From Novosphingobium chloroacetimidivorans (GTDB taxonomy: Bacteria > Pseudomonadota > Alphaproteobacteria > Sphingomonadales > Sphingomonadaceae), in the NCBI RefSeq assembly GCF_014204535.1, contig NZ_JACHLR010000012.1:1-64000 (forward strand): a stretch of 64,000 nucleotides of DNA, read 5' to 3'. Shown piece by piece: positions 28,247-36,157 of this stretch. The position numbers and the translations under genes are program-made. The first letter of the stretch is position 1; each line of letters begins with the position of its first letter. The notes beneath the pieces are model-generated. The model saw only the letters and a list, made by a program, of their open reading frames with translations. It was not told where the DNA came from and did no database searches.

Positions 28247-29487
28247 CGTATCATCTCCTTGGCCGTCGTGCGGCCCGAGTGGGACTTGGCAGTGTCGTTG
28301 GAAGCGCGGAAGCGGCTACCGATCCCCTTGGCACGCGACTGGCCGCCGCCGCCGCCGATCGGCTCGATGCCGCCACCGCTGATCTGGGTGACGACCGCGC
28401 GGCGCTCGCCCGAGCGGCCGCCCTCGCCCTGGTTGTTGGTGACTTCGACCGGGGTTCCGGCCGCAGCCGCCAGAGCCGTACGGCGCGACGACGACGCGGT
28501 CGAGCCCGCAGCGGCAGCCGCCGGGATGAAGGCGGGCGCCAGCACCGGAGCCTGCCCTGCACTGTTCCCGCCTTGCGCGGTGCGATCCTTCTTGGCGAGG
28601 CCGAAGACCTGCCAGCCGGACACCATCGTGCCCGCCACCTTGAACACCATGACCATCAGCGCGCAGTGCACGGCGGCGACGAGGAACAACGCCATGGCCG
28701 CGCGCCCGTCGATGTCGACCAGGTTGCTGGAGAGCGAACGCACGATCGGCACCAGCAGCTCGAGCGTGATGCTGCCCCCCAGGACCACGAAGAGCGGAGT
28801 GATGGCGGTCAGCGCCACGCCGCGGATCCAGCCCGCCGTCAGCCCCTTGGTGCCGCTGAACAGCGCCATGACCACGAAGATCGGCCCCAGTGCCATCAGC
28901 ACCGCGAGCGCGATGCGCGCCGTCAGCAGAACGCCGACGGTGCCGAGCAGGAGGAGCATGCCGCCCATCCACATGATGCTTTCGGGCGTGAACATGCCTG
29001 ACGAAGCCGACGCCGCGGCGGCGGCTTGTCCGCCAGCGGCCGCTGCCTCGCCCTGCCCGTGGCCTGCCGTCTCAGCAATGGCGCCGAACACGAGGTCGAT
29101 GCGGTCGCCGAAGATCTGTGTCGCCGAGCCGCTCGTGCCGGTCAGCACCGAAGCGATCCAGTCGGGCCCGCCGACCGCGAGGTTCCACATCACGCCCTGG
29201 TAGGCGATCCAGCTGGTCGCGAAGGTCAGCACCAGGCCCAACGTCAGCATCCGCGGCGTCAGCGCCGACACGCCCAGCGTCGATCGGCCGGTCAGCAGCG
29301 AGATCGCGAAGAAGGCGATGTAGAGCGTCAGCAGGATCGTGAGCACCGGTCCCATCGCACCGCCGGCGCCGAACAGGCGGCCGAACGCCATCGCGGTGGT
29401 CTCGCCGGCGATGCAGTCGACGGCGCGGAGCGCCGGGCCGACGCCTGCCGAGGCGACTTCGGTCAGCTGGTCACATGCACTGGCCAT
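28243..29487 (-). CDS. virB6: VirB6/TrbL polytopic membrane protein
   Basis: A 414-residue protein with a short N-terminal section containing C5 and C23, about six transmembrane helices and the conserved tryptophan region RMLTLGLVLTFATSWIAYQG. FGDRIDLVFGAIAETAG and ALMALGPIFVVMALFSGTKG follow, typical of TrbL/VirB6. The long hydrophilic C-terminus (about 315-414), rich in Ala, Gly and Arg, should be cytoplasmic. VirB6 is an inner-membrane stalk or channel component. The ATG at 29487 overlaps the virB4 stop as ATGA; a longer frame to 29538 lies inside virB4. Confidence 0.93.
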   Translation of the reverse strand: MASACDQLTEVASAGVGPALRAVDCIAGETTAMAFGRLFGAGGAMGPVLTILLTLYIAFFAISLLTGRSTLGVSALTPRMLTLGLVLTFATSWIAYQGVMWNLAVGGPDWIASVLTGTSGSATQIFGDRIDLVFGAIAETAGHGQGEAAAAGGQAAAAASASSGMFTPESIMWMGGMLLLLGTVGVLLTARIALAVLMALGPIFVVMALFSGTKGLTAGWIRGVALTAITPLFVVLGGSITLELLVPIVRSLSSNLVDIDGRAAMALFLVAAVHCALMVMVFKVAGTMVSGWQVFGLAKKDRTAQGGNSAGQAPVLAPAFIPAAAAAGSTASSSRRTALAAAAGTPVEVTNNQGEGGRSGERRAVVTQISGGGIEPIGGGGGQSRAKGIGSRFRASNDTAKSHSGRTTAKEMIR

Positions 29488-31904
29488 CACTCCGCCGCCT
29501 CGGTCCACAGGCCAGGCTCTTCGGCATCGCCCGGCCATTCCATGCCGGTGAGGACGGGGAACCAGGCCGAAGGCTCGTCGCCATAGCGCTCACGCAAGCT
29601 GTCGAGCTTGCGCACGGTGCTTTCCCGGCCCGAGAGGACAGTCAGCACCTCGGGCATGCCCGAAAGGTCGAGCCGCACCACGACCGACGCGTCCGACTGG
29701 CGAATCAGGAAGCAGCGCGAGTGCGCGGGCAGCGTGCGGATGACGTCGAGCTCGTGCTCGGACAGGCCGAAGCCCTCGCAGTAGTCCTCGGCCCTGGCGC
29801 GGGCGTTGGGCATGAACAGCATGGTCGCGGTCTGCTCGACGAGCGCGGTGGCGATCTTGCTGTCGAGCGCGTCGCGCGCCGACTGGGTGGCGAAGCCGAC
29901 CAGCGCGTTGCGCTTGCGCAGCGTTTTCAACCAATCGCGGATGCGCGCGGCGAACACCTCGTCGTCGAGCGCCTTCCAGCCCTCGTCGATCAGGATCATC
30001 GTCGGTTCGCCGTCGAGCCGCTCCTCGATACGGTGGAACAGGTACATCATCGTCGGCGTGCGCAGTCGCGGGCTTTCGAGCAGCGCCGTCATATCGAAGC
30101 CGAGCTTACGCGCCGAGAGGTCGAGCTTGTCGACCGCGTTGTCGAACAGCCAGCCATGCTCGCCGCCGACCAGCCAGGCGTCGAGACGCGAGGCGAGATC
30201 GCCCGGCTCGGGACGGCGCGAACCCGCCAGCAGCTCGCGGAAGTGCGACAGGCGGCGCAGCGAGGGATCGTTGTGGTAGGCCGCGTCCACCGCGCCGGCG
30301 ATCGTCGCCAGCTCCTCGGGGCCGCGCGCTTCGAGCAGCACGCCCAGCCAGTCGCGCAGGAAGGCGCGGTTGGTGGCGGTGTCGGGCAGCGACAGCGGGT
30401 TGAAGCCGGTCGGGTGGCCAGAGGCGATGCGGCTGTAATTGCCGCCGATGCCGCGGATGAAGACCTCGGCGCCGCGATCCTTGTCGAACAGGATCGTGCG
30501 CGGATCGAACTTCTGCGCCTGCGCGGCAAGGAAGTTCATCACCACCGTCTTGCCCGAGCCCGAGGGCCCGATCACGGTGAAGTTGCCGAGGTCACCCTGG
30601 TGAAAGTTGAAGAAGAACGGCGTCTGGCTGGTGGTGGCGAGCAAGGTCACCGCCTCACCCCAGTGGTTGCCGCTCGCCTGGCCCATGGCGAAACCATGCA
30701 AGCTGCCGAAGCACGCCATGTTGGCGCTGGAGATCAGCGCGCGGCGCACCAGCATGCCTTCGTTGCCGGGCATCTGGCCCCAGAATGCGGGCTCCAAGTT
30801 CACGTCCTCGCGCACGGCGACAGCGCCGGCATCGGCGAGCGCGGCGGCGCACAGGGCGGTGGCTTCGTCGAGCACGTCGAGATCGGGCGCGCGCACCAGC
30901 ACCGAAAGGTGGTGGTCGCCGAAGCCGACCGCGCCGGTGCCCAGCGCGTCGCGGGCGCTCGACATCTCGCGGCGTTCCGCCATCGCTTCCTCGTCGGCCG
31001 ACTTGAGCCGGCGGATGGCAAGGTCGATCCGTTCGCGGGCGATCTGGCGGTCGGAGGGCGCGTAGGTCTCCGTCAGCACCAGCTCGCACGGCAGGCGCAG
31101 CAGCGGATCGGTGAGGCCGGGCGCGGTCGAGTCCGGGTAATCCTTCAGGCTGACCAGCGAACCGAAGGTCACGCCGTTGGCGCCGCGCAGTTCCAGCGCA
31201 TCCATGCCGAAGTTGATGCGGCGATAGGGCAGCATGTGGCCCACGTCCGCCTCGTCGGCGGGGCGGCGCACGGGGCGCATCTCGCCGTTGTAAAGCGCGC
31301 TCAGCAGTTCCAGCACTTCCGAGCAGCGGCCCGCGTTGCTCTCGTAGTCGCCCAGCAGGCGCGCGCCATAGGCGCCGAGCGAGGCGGTCATGGCGCTGGC
31401 CGCGGCACGCAGCGCACGCACGTCGGCCACGTCGGCCTCCACCGGGCCGGCGCCCGAGCGCTTCATCATGCGCGAGAGCTTGTCGGCCCAGCCGGCCTTG
31501 CCGCGCGCGGGGCGGCGCACCAGGGTGACGAACTGGTCGTTGACGAACAGCGCGCCCGAACTGGTGCGCTGGCGCCAACGGGCGTCGATGTGCGCGGTGA
31601 GCGGATCGGAGAACTGGCTTTCCAGCTCGATCTCGACCCGGCGGCGGATGACGTGGTGATAGAGCACGAACCGCGCGTCGAGCGAGCTACGCAGCAGCAC
31701 CTCGCGCGTGGCGGCATGGGCGTTCAGCTCGTCGGTGTCGGCCGTCTCGAAGGCGAAGCCGGGCACCATCAGCGAGAGCATGACCGAGCCATCGCGCAGC
31801 AGCACGACGTTCTCGTCCACCAGCGAGAGGTACGGCAGCCGGTCGCCGACCATGGCCTCCTTCTTGCCCCAACCGGTGATCTGCGGAAGTTTTGGCTTTG
31901 CCAT
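29487..31904 (-). CDS. virB4: VirB4-type secretion ATPase
   Basis: An 805-residue protein, normal for VirB4/TrbE/CagE ATPases. The N-terminal half has YLSLVDENVVLLRDGSVMLS. The P-loop is IGPSGSGKTVVMNFLAAQAQ with K452, Walker B is PTMILIDEGWKALDDEVF, and LVGFATQSARDALDSKIATA lies downstream, as expected. VirB4 is the inner-membrane complex motor, needed for pilin extraction and substrate transfer. The ATG at 31904 (MAKPKLPQITGWGKKEAMVG) has GGGGAT upstream; a longer frame to 31997 overlaps virB3. The stop overlaps the virB6 start. Confidence 0.96.
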   Translation of the reverse strand: MAKPKLPQITGWGKKEAMVGDRLPYLSLVDENVVLLRDGSVMLSLMVPGFAFETADTDELNAHAATREVLLRSSLDARFVLYHHVIRRRVEIELESQFSDPLTAHIDARWRQRTSSGALFVNDQFVTLVRRPARGKAGWADKLSRMMKRSGAGPVEADVADVRALRAAASAMTASLGAYGARLLGDYESNAGRCSEVLELLSALYNGEMRPVRRPADEADVGHMLPYRRINFGMDALELRGANGVTFGSLVSLKDYPDSTAPGLTDPLLRLPCELVLTETYAPSDRQIARERIDLAIRRLKSADEEAMAERREMSSARDALGTGAVGFGDHHLSVLVRAPDLDVLDEATALCAAALADAGAVAVREDVNLEPAFWGQMPGNEGMLVRRALISSANMACFGSLHGFAMGQASGNHWGEAVTLLATTSQTPFFFNFHQGDLGNFTVIGPSGSGKTVVMNFLAAQAQKFDPRTILFDKDRGAEVFIRGIGGNYSRIASGHPTGFNPLSLPDTATNRAFLRDWLGVLLEARGPEELATIAGAVDAAYHNDPSLRRLSHFRELLAGSRRPEPGDLASRLDAWLVGGEHGWLFDNAVDKLDLSARKLGFDMTALLESPRLRTPTMMYLFHRIEERLDGEPTMILIDEGWKALDDEVFAARIRDWLKTLRKRNALVGFATQSARDALDSKIATALVEQTATMLFMPNARARAEDYCEGFGLSEHELDVIRTLPAHSRCFLIRQSDASVVVRLDLSGMPEVLTVLSGRESTVRKLDSLRERYGDEPSAWFPVLTGMEWPGDAEEPGLWTEAAE

Positions 31905-31921
31905 GACTATCCCCTCGCCGC

Positions 31922-32203
31922 TCAGGGCGCGTAGCTGTTGCAGCCCCAGCGCGACCAGTTCGGCACGCGCGGGCACTTGCTGACTTTGGCGATCCACAGA
32001 TCGAACACCCGCGGCTCGCGCAGGCAGGCGATGTAGCCCACGCCGTGCATCGCCAGCGCGGCGGGAAGCGCCCAGAAGCTCTTGGTGATCAGGAACACTT
32101 CGGTAGTGACCGCGGCGTTGATGATGAAGTAGCTGTAGGTCACGCCCGCGAACATCTGCGGCCGGGTCAGTGCACGGTGCACGGTGTAGCGAGCGAGAGC
32201 CAT
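31922..32203 (-). CDS. virB3: VirB3 inner-membrane protein
   Basis: A 93-residue protein whose opening, MALARYTVHRALTRPQMFAG, is the usual VirB3 N-terminus. A hydrophobic hairpin follows (about 21-60, VTYSYFIINAAVTTEVFLIT and FWALPAALAMHGVGYIACL), then the motif REPRVFDLWIAKV. VirB3 is a small inner-membrane component that works beside VirB4 and is sometimes fused to it. The start overlaps the virB2 stop as ATGA, and virB4 starts 17 bases after its stop. Confidence 0.92.
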   Translation of the reverse strand: MALARYTVHRALTRPQMFAGVTYSYFIINAAVTTEVFLITKSFWALPAALAMHGVGYIACLREPRVFDLWIAKVSKCPRVPNWSRWGCNSYAP

Positions 32204-32547
32204 CAGCCTACCGCCGCGCTCTGGATGCCCGAGACGATCGCGCCGGCACCGAACAGGACGAAGCAGCCGACGATCACGGTCGCCCCGAAACGCCAGTTCA
32301 TCCGCCCCGTCAGCATCATGAAGCCCACCGCGGCGACAGCCATCACGGCCACCGCCGTCGCCACATTACCAAGAAGCGTGCCCTGGAGCCAGCCCAATGC
32401 CGCAACGATCGGGCCGCTGCCGGCCGGGTCGGCCACGGTCACGCCCTGCGCCTGTGCTGCCGCCGGAGCGAAAAGCGCCATGGCGAGCGCGATGCGCCTG
32501 ATGGCCTTGAGGTACCTGGAGCTCTGCATCTTTCCCATCCGAATCAT
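32203..32547 (-). CDS. virB2: VirB2/TrbC pilin
   Basis: A 114-residue prepilin: a long basic signal region (MIRMGKMQSSRYLKAIRRIA then LAMALFAPAAAQAQ, likely cleaved after AQA), then a mature part of about 80 residues with two hydrophobic helices, LLGNVATAVAVMAVAAVGFM and FGATVIVGCFVLFGAGAIVS, joined by the short polar loop TGRMNWRF. This is the VirB2/TrbC layout. Two other ATGs (at 32538 and 32529) would shorten the leader. It is the first gene of the operon; an inverted repeat lies about 40 bases upstream. Confidence 0.92.
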   Translation of the reverse strand: MIRMGKMQSSRYLKAIRRIALAMALFAPAAAQAQGVTVADPAGSGPIVAALGWLQGTLLGNVATAVAVMAVAAVGFMMLTGRMNWRFGATVIVGCFVLFGAGAIVSGIQSAAVG

Positions 32548-32584
32548 GCGGTAAAGCCATTCTGCCGAATCATGGTGTCACTTG

Positions 32585-32610
32585 CGTCACCCTCATACCT
32601 AGGGGTGACG
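32585..32610. promoter_or_regulatory. Inverted repeat upstream of the virB operon
   Basis: CGTCACCC, ten bases, GGGTGACG: a perfect 8-base inverted repeat with a spacer of about one helical turn, about 40 bases before the virB2 start. A related half-site, TTGCGTCA, recurs at about 32631. The symmetry suggests an operator for a dimeric regulator or a hairpin for the upstream transcript; nothing here decides between these. Confidence 0.5.
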
Positions 32611-32742
32611 GCCCCGGCTTATTGGTCAGATTTGCGTCAGACATATGACGATCCGGACGGGGATAGCTCGGTTTCGGCCGCGTTTGCTCAGGGCAAGGCA
32701 TCGAGAAGGTGGCCTCAGCGATGTCACGCAGCGCCTGTTGCA

Positions 32743-33118
32743 GATCCTCTCCTGCAAGGATGGGGTGGCGGTGTCATCGCGAGCGTAGTGTTTGGAGGAG
32801 AGGGATACACCCCTCCGTCAGTCCTGCGGACTGCCACCTCCCCTTAGAGGGGAGGATCTGTCCTCCCCGTGCCGGGGAGGGGGACCGCGCGAAGCGTGGT
32901 GGAGGGGAGTCTCGGCCTGGCGGAAGGTTGCCGGCGGGTTCCTTGAACGCTTGCAGGTGGACGCGAGTCCCCACCACCTCCAGCTACGCTGGCGGTCCCC
33001 CTCCCCGACCGGGGAGGACAGGTGCTCGAAGATCCTCCCCTGCAAGGACAAGTGGCGCGCGGCGTCAGCCGAGTGACGGAGGGGTGTCACCGCCGGCGGA
33101 GTGCTCGGCATAAAGGGC
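32743..33118. repeat. Compound palindromic repeat cluster (family A), copy 3
   Basis: This occupies most of the gene-free stretch 32548-33130, between virB2 and the atypical regulator gene. It repeats modules of copies 1 and 2: CACCCCTCCGTCAGTCCTGC, CTCCCCTTAGAGGGGAGGAT, GTCCTCCCCGTGCCGGGGAG and GTGGAGGGGAGTCTCGGC. Bases 32548-32742 hold the virB promoter region with the inverted repeat at 32585-32610. Confidence 0.8.
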
Positions 33119-33130
33119 TCAATGCTCGCC

Positions 33131-33805
33131 TCACTGATCGTCGAACACATAGCCCAGCGAGCGTACGGTGCGCAAAGGGTTGCCGGCGCCTACGGCCTTC
33201 AGTGCCCGACGCAGCCGGCCGATCCACACGTCCACGGTGCGCTCGTCGATCGCGGGCTCCTGCTTGCCCAGCGCACTGATAAGCTGAACACGGGTGAAGA
33301 CGCGGCCCGGATGCTCGACGAAGTAGCGCAGCAGGCGGAATTCGTTGGGCATCAAAGCGATCGCCTTGCCCTGCCATCGGGCCTGGAAAGCGGGGATGTC
33401 GATTGTGAGGTCACCCAGCGAGACCTTGCGCCCATTCGCCTCCCCATGCTCGACGACATGGCCGGAAAGCACGCGGTCGAGCAGCGCGGTGCGGGTCAGC
33501 GGGCCGACGATGTAGTCGTCCGCCCCGGTGCGCAGCGCGCGCTTGCGATCATCGAGGTCGTCCTCCTCCAGCACCACGGTGATGTGCGCGGTGGTGGTAA
33601 CCGGGTCGCAGCGCAGGCGGCGGCACAACTCCAGCCCCGACATGTCGGGCAGCACCCAGTCGACGAAGGCCCACAGCGATCCTTCGATCAGCGGCAGTTG
33701 CGCCGGGTTGGACCAGCGGTGCAGCACCAATTCGAGGTCGGCATGGCGAAACGGCGCGAAGCCGCCGACGAGATCGCCGGTCAACAGGATGTCGATGCGC
33801 TGCAT
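33131..33805 (-). CDS. PhoB/OmpR-family response regulator with atypical receiver
   Basis: A 224-residue protein with a receiver domain (about 1-120) and an OmpR/PhoB winged-helix domain (about 128-222). The DNA-binding part is well conserved: ALMPNEFRLLRYFVEHPGRV, then ERTVDVWIGRLRRALKAVG and LRTVRSLGYVFDD. In the receiver, D49 in FVDWVLPDMSG aligns with the phosphorylated aspartate. The usual double acid near the start is reduced, the switch Thr/Ser is replaced (VVLEEDD) and the conserved Lys of the KP motif is Gly (DDYIVGPLT). It may be only weakly phosphorylated or constitutive. No histidine kinase adjoins. GAGGGG precedes the ATG. It is divergent from plcP, sharing a Pho-box-like site. 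Confidence 0.88.
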   Translation of the reverse strand: MQRIDILLTGDLVGGFAPFRHADLELVLHRWSNPAQLPLIEGSLWAFVDWVLPDMSGLELCRRLRCDPVTTTAHITVVLEEDDLDDRKRALRTGADDYIVGPLTRTALLDRVLSGHVVEHGEANGRKVSLGDLTIDIPAFQARWQGKAIALMPNEFRLLRYFVEHPGRVFTRVQLISALGKQEPAIDERTVDVWIGRLRRALKAVGAGNPLRTVRSLGYVFDDQ

Positions 33806-33922
33806 GGTCCCCTCGTATTCCTGCGTGTAACCGCGCACTCTCCCGCGAGCCCCCGCAGGTCGGCGGCCCCGAAAAGATTGCGCCATGGTGTCAGCCCGCC
33901 GGGGTCGCTTCTGGCGCGCCAA

Positions 33923-33940
33923 TGTGACGGACGGGTGACA
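33923..33940 (+). promoter_or_regulatory. Pho-box-like 11-base direct repeat (plcP/regulator promoter)
   Basis: TGTGACGGACGGGTGACA contains GTGAC twice, starting exactly 11 bases apart (33924 and 33935), the spacing of PhoB half-sites. The pstS site at 42850-42865 has the same GTGAC-N6-GTGAC pattern. It lies about 127 bases before the plcP start and about 118 before the divergent regulator start. Confidence 0.55.
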
Positions 33941-34066
33941 TATCGGCGACGCTTGGGTGAAAGCTCGCGGTTCAGCGGGGTGTCATCGAACTGACCGTGA
34001 AGCGTCACGCGCCCGCCACCCGCCTGGCATAAAGACGCAAGGCAGCAGCAAGAGGAGAGCACGACC

Positions 34067-35023
34067 GTGCAAACCAGCCAAGACAGCCTGCTCGCCCGCT
34101 TTGCGCCCGTGAGCTCCGTCGGCTCCACAGCGACCGGCGGCAAGATCCCGGACTGGCTCGACCTGCCGGACCCGAAGGGTTTCCGCCCCAAGCGCAAGTA
34201 CCGCACCGTCTGGATCTCGGACGTGCACCTGGGCACGCGCGGCTGCAACGCCGAGATGCTGGTCGACTTCCTGCGCTCGTTCGAGTGCCAGACGCTCTAC
34301 CTCGTGGGGGACATCGTCGACGGCTGGCGGCTGCGCAAGGGCTGGTACTGGCCCGACGCGCACAACGAAGTGGTCCGCCGCGTGCTCAAGATGGCGCACC
34401 GCGGCACCCGCGTGGTGCTGATCGCCGGCAATCACGACGAGATGCTGCGCGACTATGCCGGCATGAGCTTCGGCGGTGTGGAGCTGGCGCTGGAGGCGGT
34501 TCACGAGACGGCCGATGGGCGTCGGCTGCTGGTGACGCATGGCGATGCGTTCGACGGGGTGGTGCTCTATGCCCGCTGGCTCGCATTCCTGGGCGACCAG
34601 GCATACGGCCTGCTGCTGCGCGCCAACATCGTGTTCAACGCCGCGCGTCGGCGGCTGAAGATGCCATACTGGTCGCTGTCCGCCTACATGAAGAAGAAGG
34701 TGAAGAACGCGGTCGCCTTCGTCTCCAGCTACGAGGAAGCGGTGGCGCAGGAGGCGATCGCGCGCGGGATGGATGGCGTGGTCTGCGGCCACATCCACTG
34801 CGCCGAGATCCGCCAGTTCGGCGGCATCACCTACTACAACGACGGTGACTGGGTGGAGAGCTGCACCGCGCTGGTCGAGGATGCGCACGGGGCCATCTCG
34901 ATCGTCGATTGGGCACACGAGAAGGCAGCCGAGGCGGCGAACCGTTTCGAAGCAGAGCACGCGGCTGGAGCCGAGGCCGAGATCCGATACGGGGCCGACG
35001 CCGCTCTCGAGAGGGAGGCGTGA
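34067..35023 (+). CDS. plcP: PlcP-like metallophosphoesterase (probable phospholipase C)
   Basis: A 318-residue calcineurin-like metallophosphoesterase with the full metal-ligand series: ISDVHLGTRGCNAEMLVDFL, YLVGDIVDGWRLRKGWYW, LIAGNHDEMLRDY, VTHGDAFDGV and VCGHIHCAEIR. Automatic annotation often calls these LpxH-like UDP-2,3-diacylglucosamine hydrolases. However, the LGTRGC start, the GDIVDGW(R/K)L motif and linkage to a lipid glycosyltransferase match PlcP, which removes phospholipid head groups in phosphate-starved alphaproteobacteria. The start is GTG at 34067 with AGAGGAGAG upstream. The last bases overlap the next gene (GTGA). A Pho-box-like repeat lies in the promoter. Assignment is by family and context. 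Confidence 0.8.
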   Translation: MQTSQDSLLARFAPVSSVGSTATGGKIPDWLDLPDPKGFRPKRKYRTVWISDVHLGTRGCNAEMLVDFLRSFECQTLYLVGDIVDGWRLRKGWYWPDAHNEVVRRVLKMAHRGTRVVLIAGNHDEMLRDYAGMSFGGVELALEAVHETADGRRLLVTHGDAFDGVVLYARWLAFLGDQAYGLLLRANIVFNAARRRLKMPYWSLSAYMKKKVKNAVAFVSSYEEAVAQEAIARGMDGVVCGHIHCAEIRQFGGITYYNDGDWVESCTALVEDAHGAISIVDWAHEKAAEAANRFEAEHAAGAEAEIRYGADAALEREA

Positions 35024-36084
35024 ACCTCGTCATCGCGACCGACGCGTGGTTTCCGCAAGTCAACGGCGTCGTCCGCTCGCTCTCGACCACGCTCGGCCTG
35101 CTGCGGGCGCGCGGCCACTATGTCGAGGTAATCGCGCCCGACCGGTTCCTCACCATGCCGATGCCCGGCTATGCCTCGATCCGGCTGGCGATGGCGCCGC
35201 GGTTCGGCGTTCGTCGCATGCTCGACAGCTTGCGGCCCGAGCTGGTGCATATCGCCACCGAAGGGCCGATCGGCTGGGCCGCGCGCGGTTGGTGCCTGTC
35301 GCGCGGCGTGCCCTTCACCTCTGCCTTCCACACCCGCTTTCCGGAATACGCGGCGGTGCGCACCGGCATCAGCGCCGAGCGGTTCTGGCCGATCATGCGC
35401 CGCTTCCATGCTCCCAGCAGCGCAGTGCTGGTTTCCACCCGCAGTCTGGCCGACGAACTCGGCGCGCGCGGGATCGGACCGACGATGCCGTGGAGCCGCG
35501 GGATCGACGACAGCCTGTTCCGCCCTGAGGGCCCGCGCCATCCGGCGATGACCGCCCTCCCCGGCCCGGTGCTGCTCAACGTCGGGCGCGTCGCCACCGA
35601 GAAGAACCTTGGGGCCTTCCTCGACCTCGACGTGCCGGGCAGCAAGGTCGTGGTGGGCGATGGCCCCGCCCTCGCCGCGCTCCGCCGCAAGTATCCGCAC
35701 GTGCTGTTCCTCGGCCCGCTCTCCGGCGAAGCGCTGGCGAGCGCCTACCGCGCGGCGGACTGTTTCGTGTTCCCGAGCCGGACCGATACCTTCGGTCTGG
35801 TGGTGATCGAGGCGCTTGCGTGCGGCGTGCCGGTCGCGGGCTACCCAGTGACCGGACCGATCGACATCCTGGGTGCCGAAGGACGCGGCGTCGAAGAGCC
35901 GCTGCCGCAAGCCGCGGGCGTGCTCGACGAGAGCTTGGCCTATGCCATCGATGGCGCGCTCTCGCTCGATCGCGGCGCTGCGGCGAGCCTGGGCATGCGT
36001 TATTCCTGGGAACGGGCGACCGACCAGTTCGAGCACGCGATAACCGTCGCCCTCGCCGGCCCGGCGGATCGCATCGCGGCCTGA
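35020..36084 (+). CDS. agt: GT4-family lipid glycosyltransferase (Agt-like)
   Basis: A 354-residue GT-B glycosyltransferase opening MNLVIATDAWFPQVNGVVRS, typical of diacylglycerol or mannosyl glycosyltransferases. The C-terminal donor domain has LLNVGRVATEKNLGAFLDL and the E-x7-E motif region, RTDTFGLVVIEALACGVPVA. In Agrobacterium and marine alphaproteobacteria, Agt glycosylates the diacylglycerol released by PlcP, making glucosyl- and glucuronosyl-lipids. The GTG start overlaps the plcP stop (GTGA at 35020-35023) with GAGAGGGAGGC upstream, so the two are translationally coupled. The sugar donor cannot be read from sequence. Confidence 0.8.
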   Translation: MNLVIATDAWFPQVNGVVRSLSTTLGLLRARGHYVEVIAPDRFLTMPMPGYASIRLAMAPRFGVRRMLDSLRPELVHIATEGPIGWAARGWCLSRGVPFTSAFHTRFPEYAAVRTGISAERFWPIMRRFHAPSSAVLVSTRSLADELGARGIGPTMPWSRGIDDSLFRPEGPRHPAMTALPGPVLLNVGRVATEKNLGAFLDLDVPGSKVVVGDGPALAALRRKYPHVLFLGPLSGEALASAYRAADCFVFPSRTDTFGLVVIEALACGVPVAGYPVTGPIDILGAEGRGVEEPLPQAAGVLDESLAYAIDGALSLDRGAAASLGMRYSWERATDQFEHAITVALAGPADRIAA

Positions 36085-36157
36085 CCGCTGCGGGTTCCGC
36101 CAAGGTCGCGATCTGCTGGCACGCCGGCCGACCGGCGCCGGGCTCGTCGGCTGAGGC

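Noticed and set aside
34067..35023. LpxH-type UDP-2,3-diacylglucosamine hydrolase
   Set aside because: Metal motifs alone would allow it, but the motif wording, coupling to a GT4 gene and Pho-box-like promoter favour PlcP.
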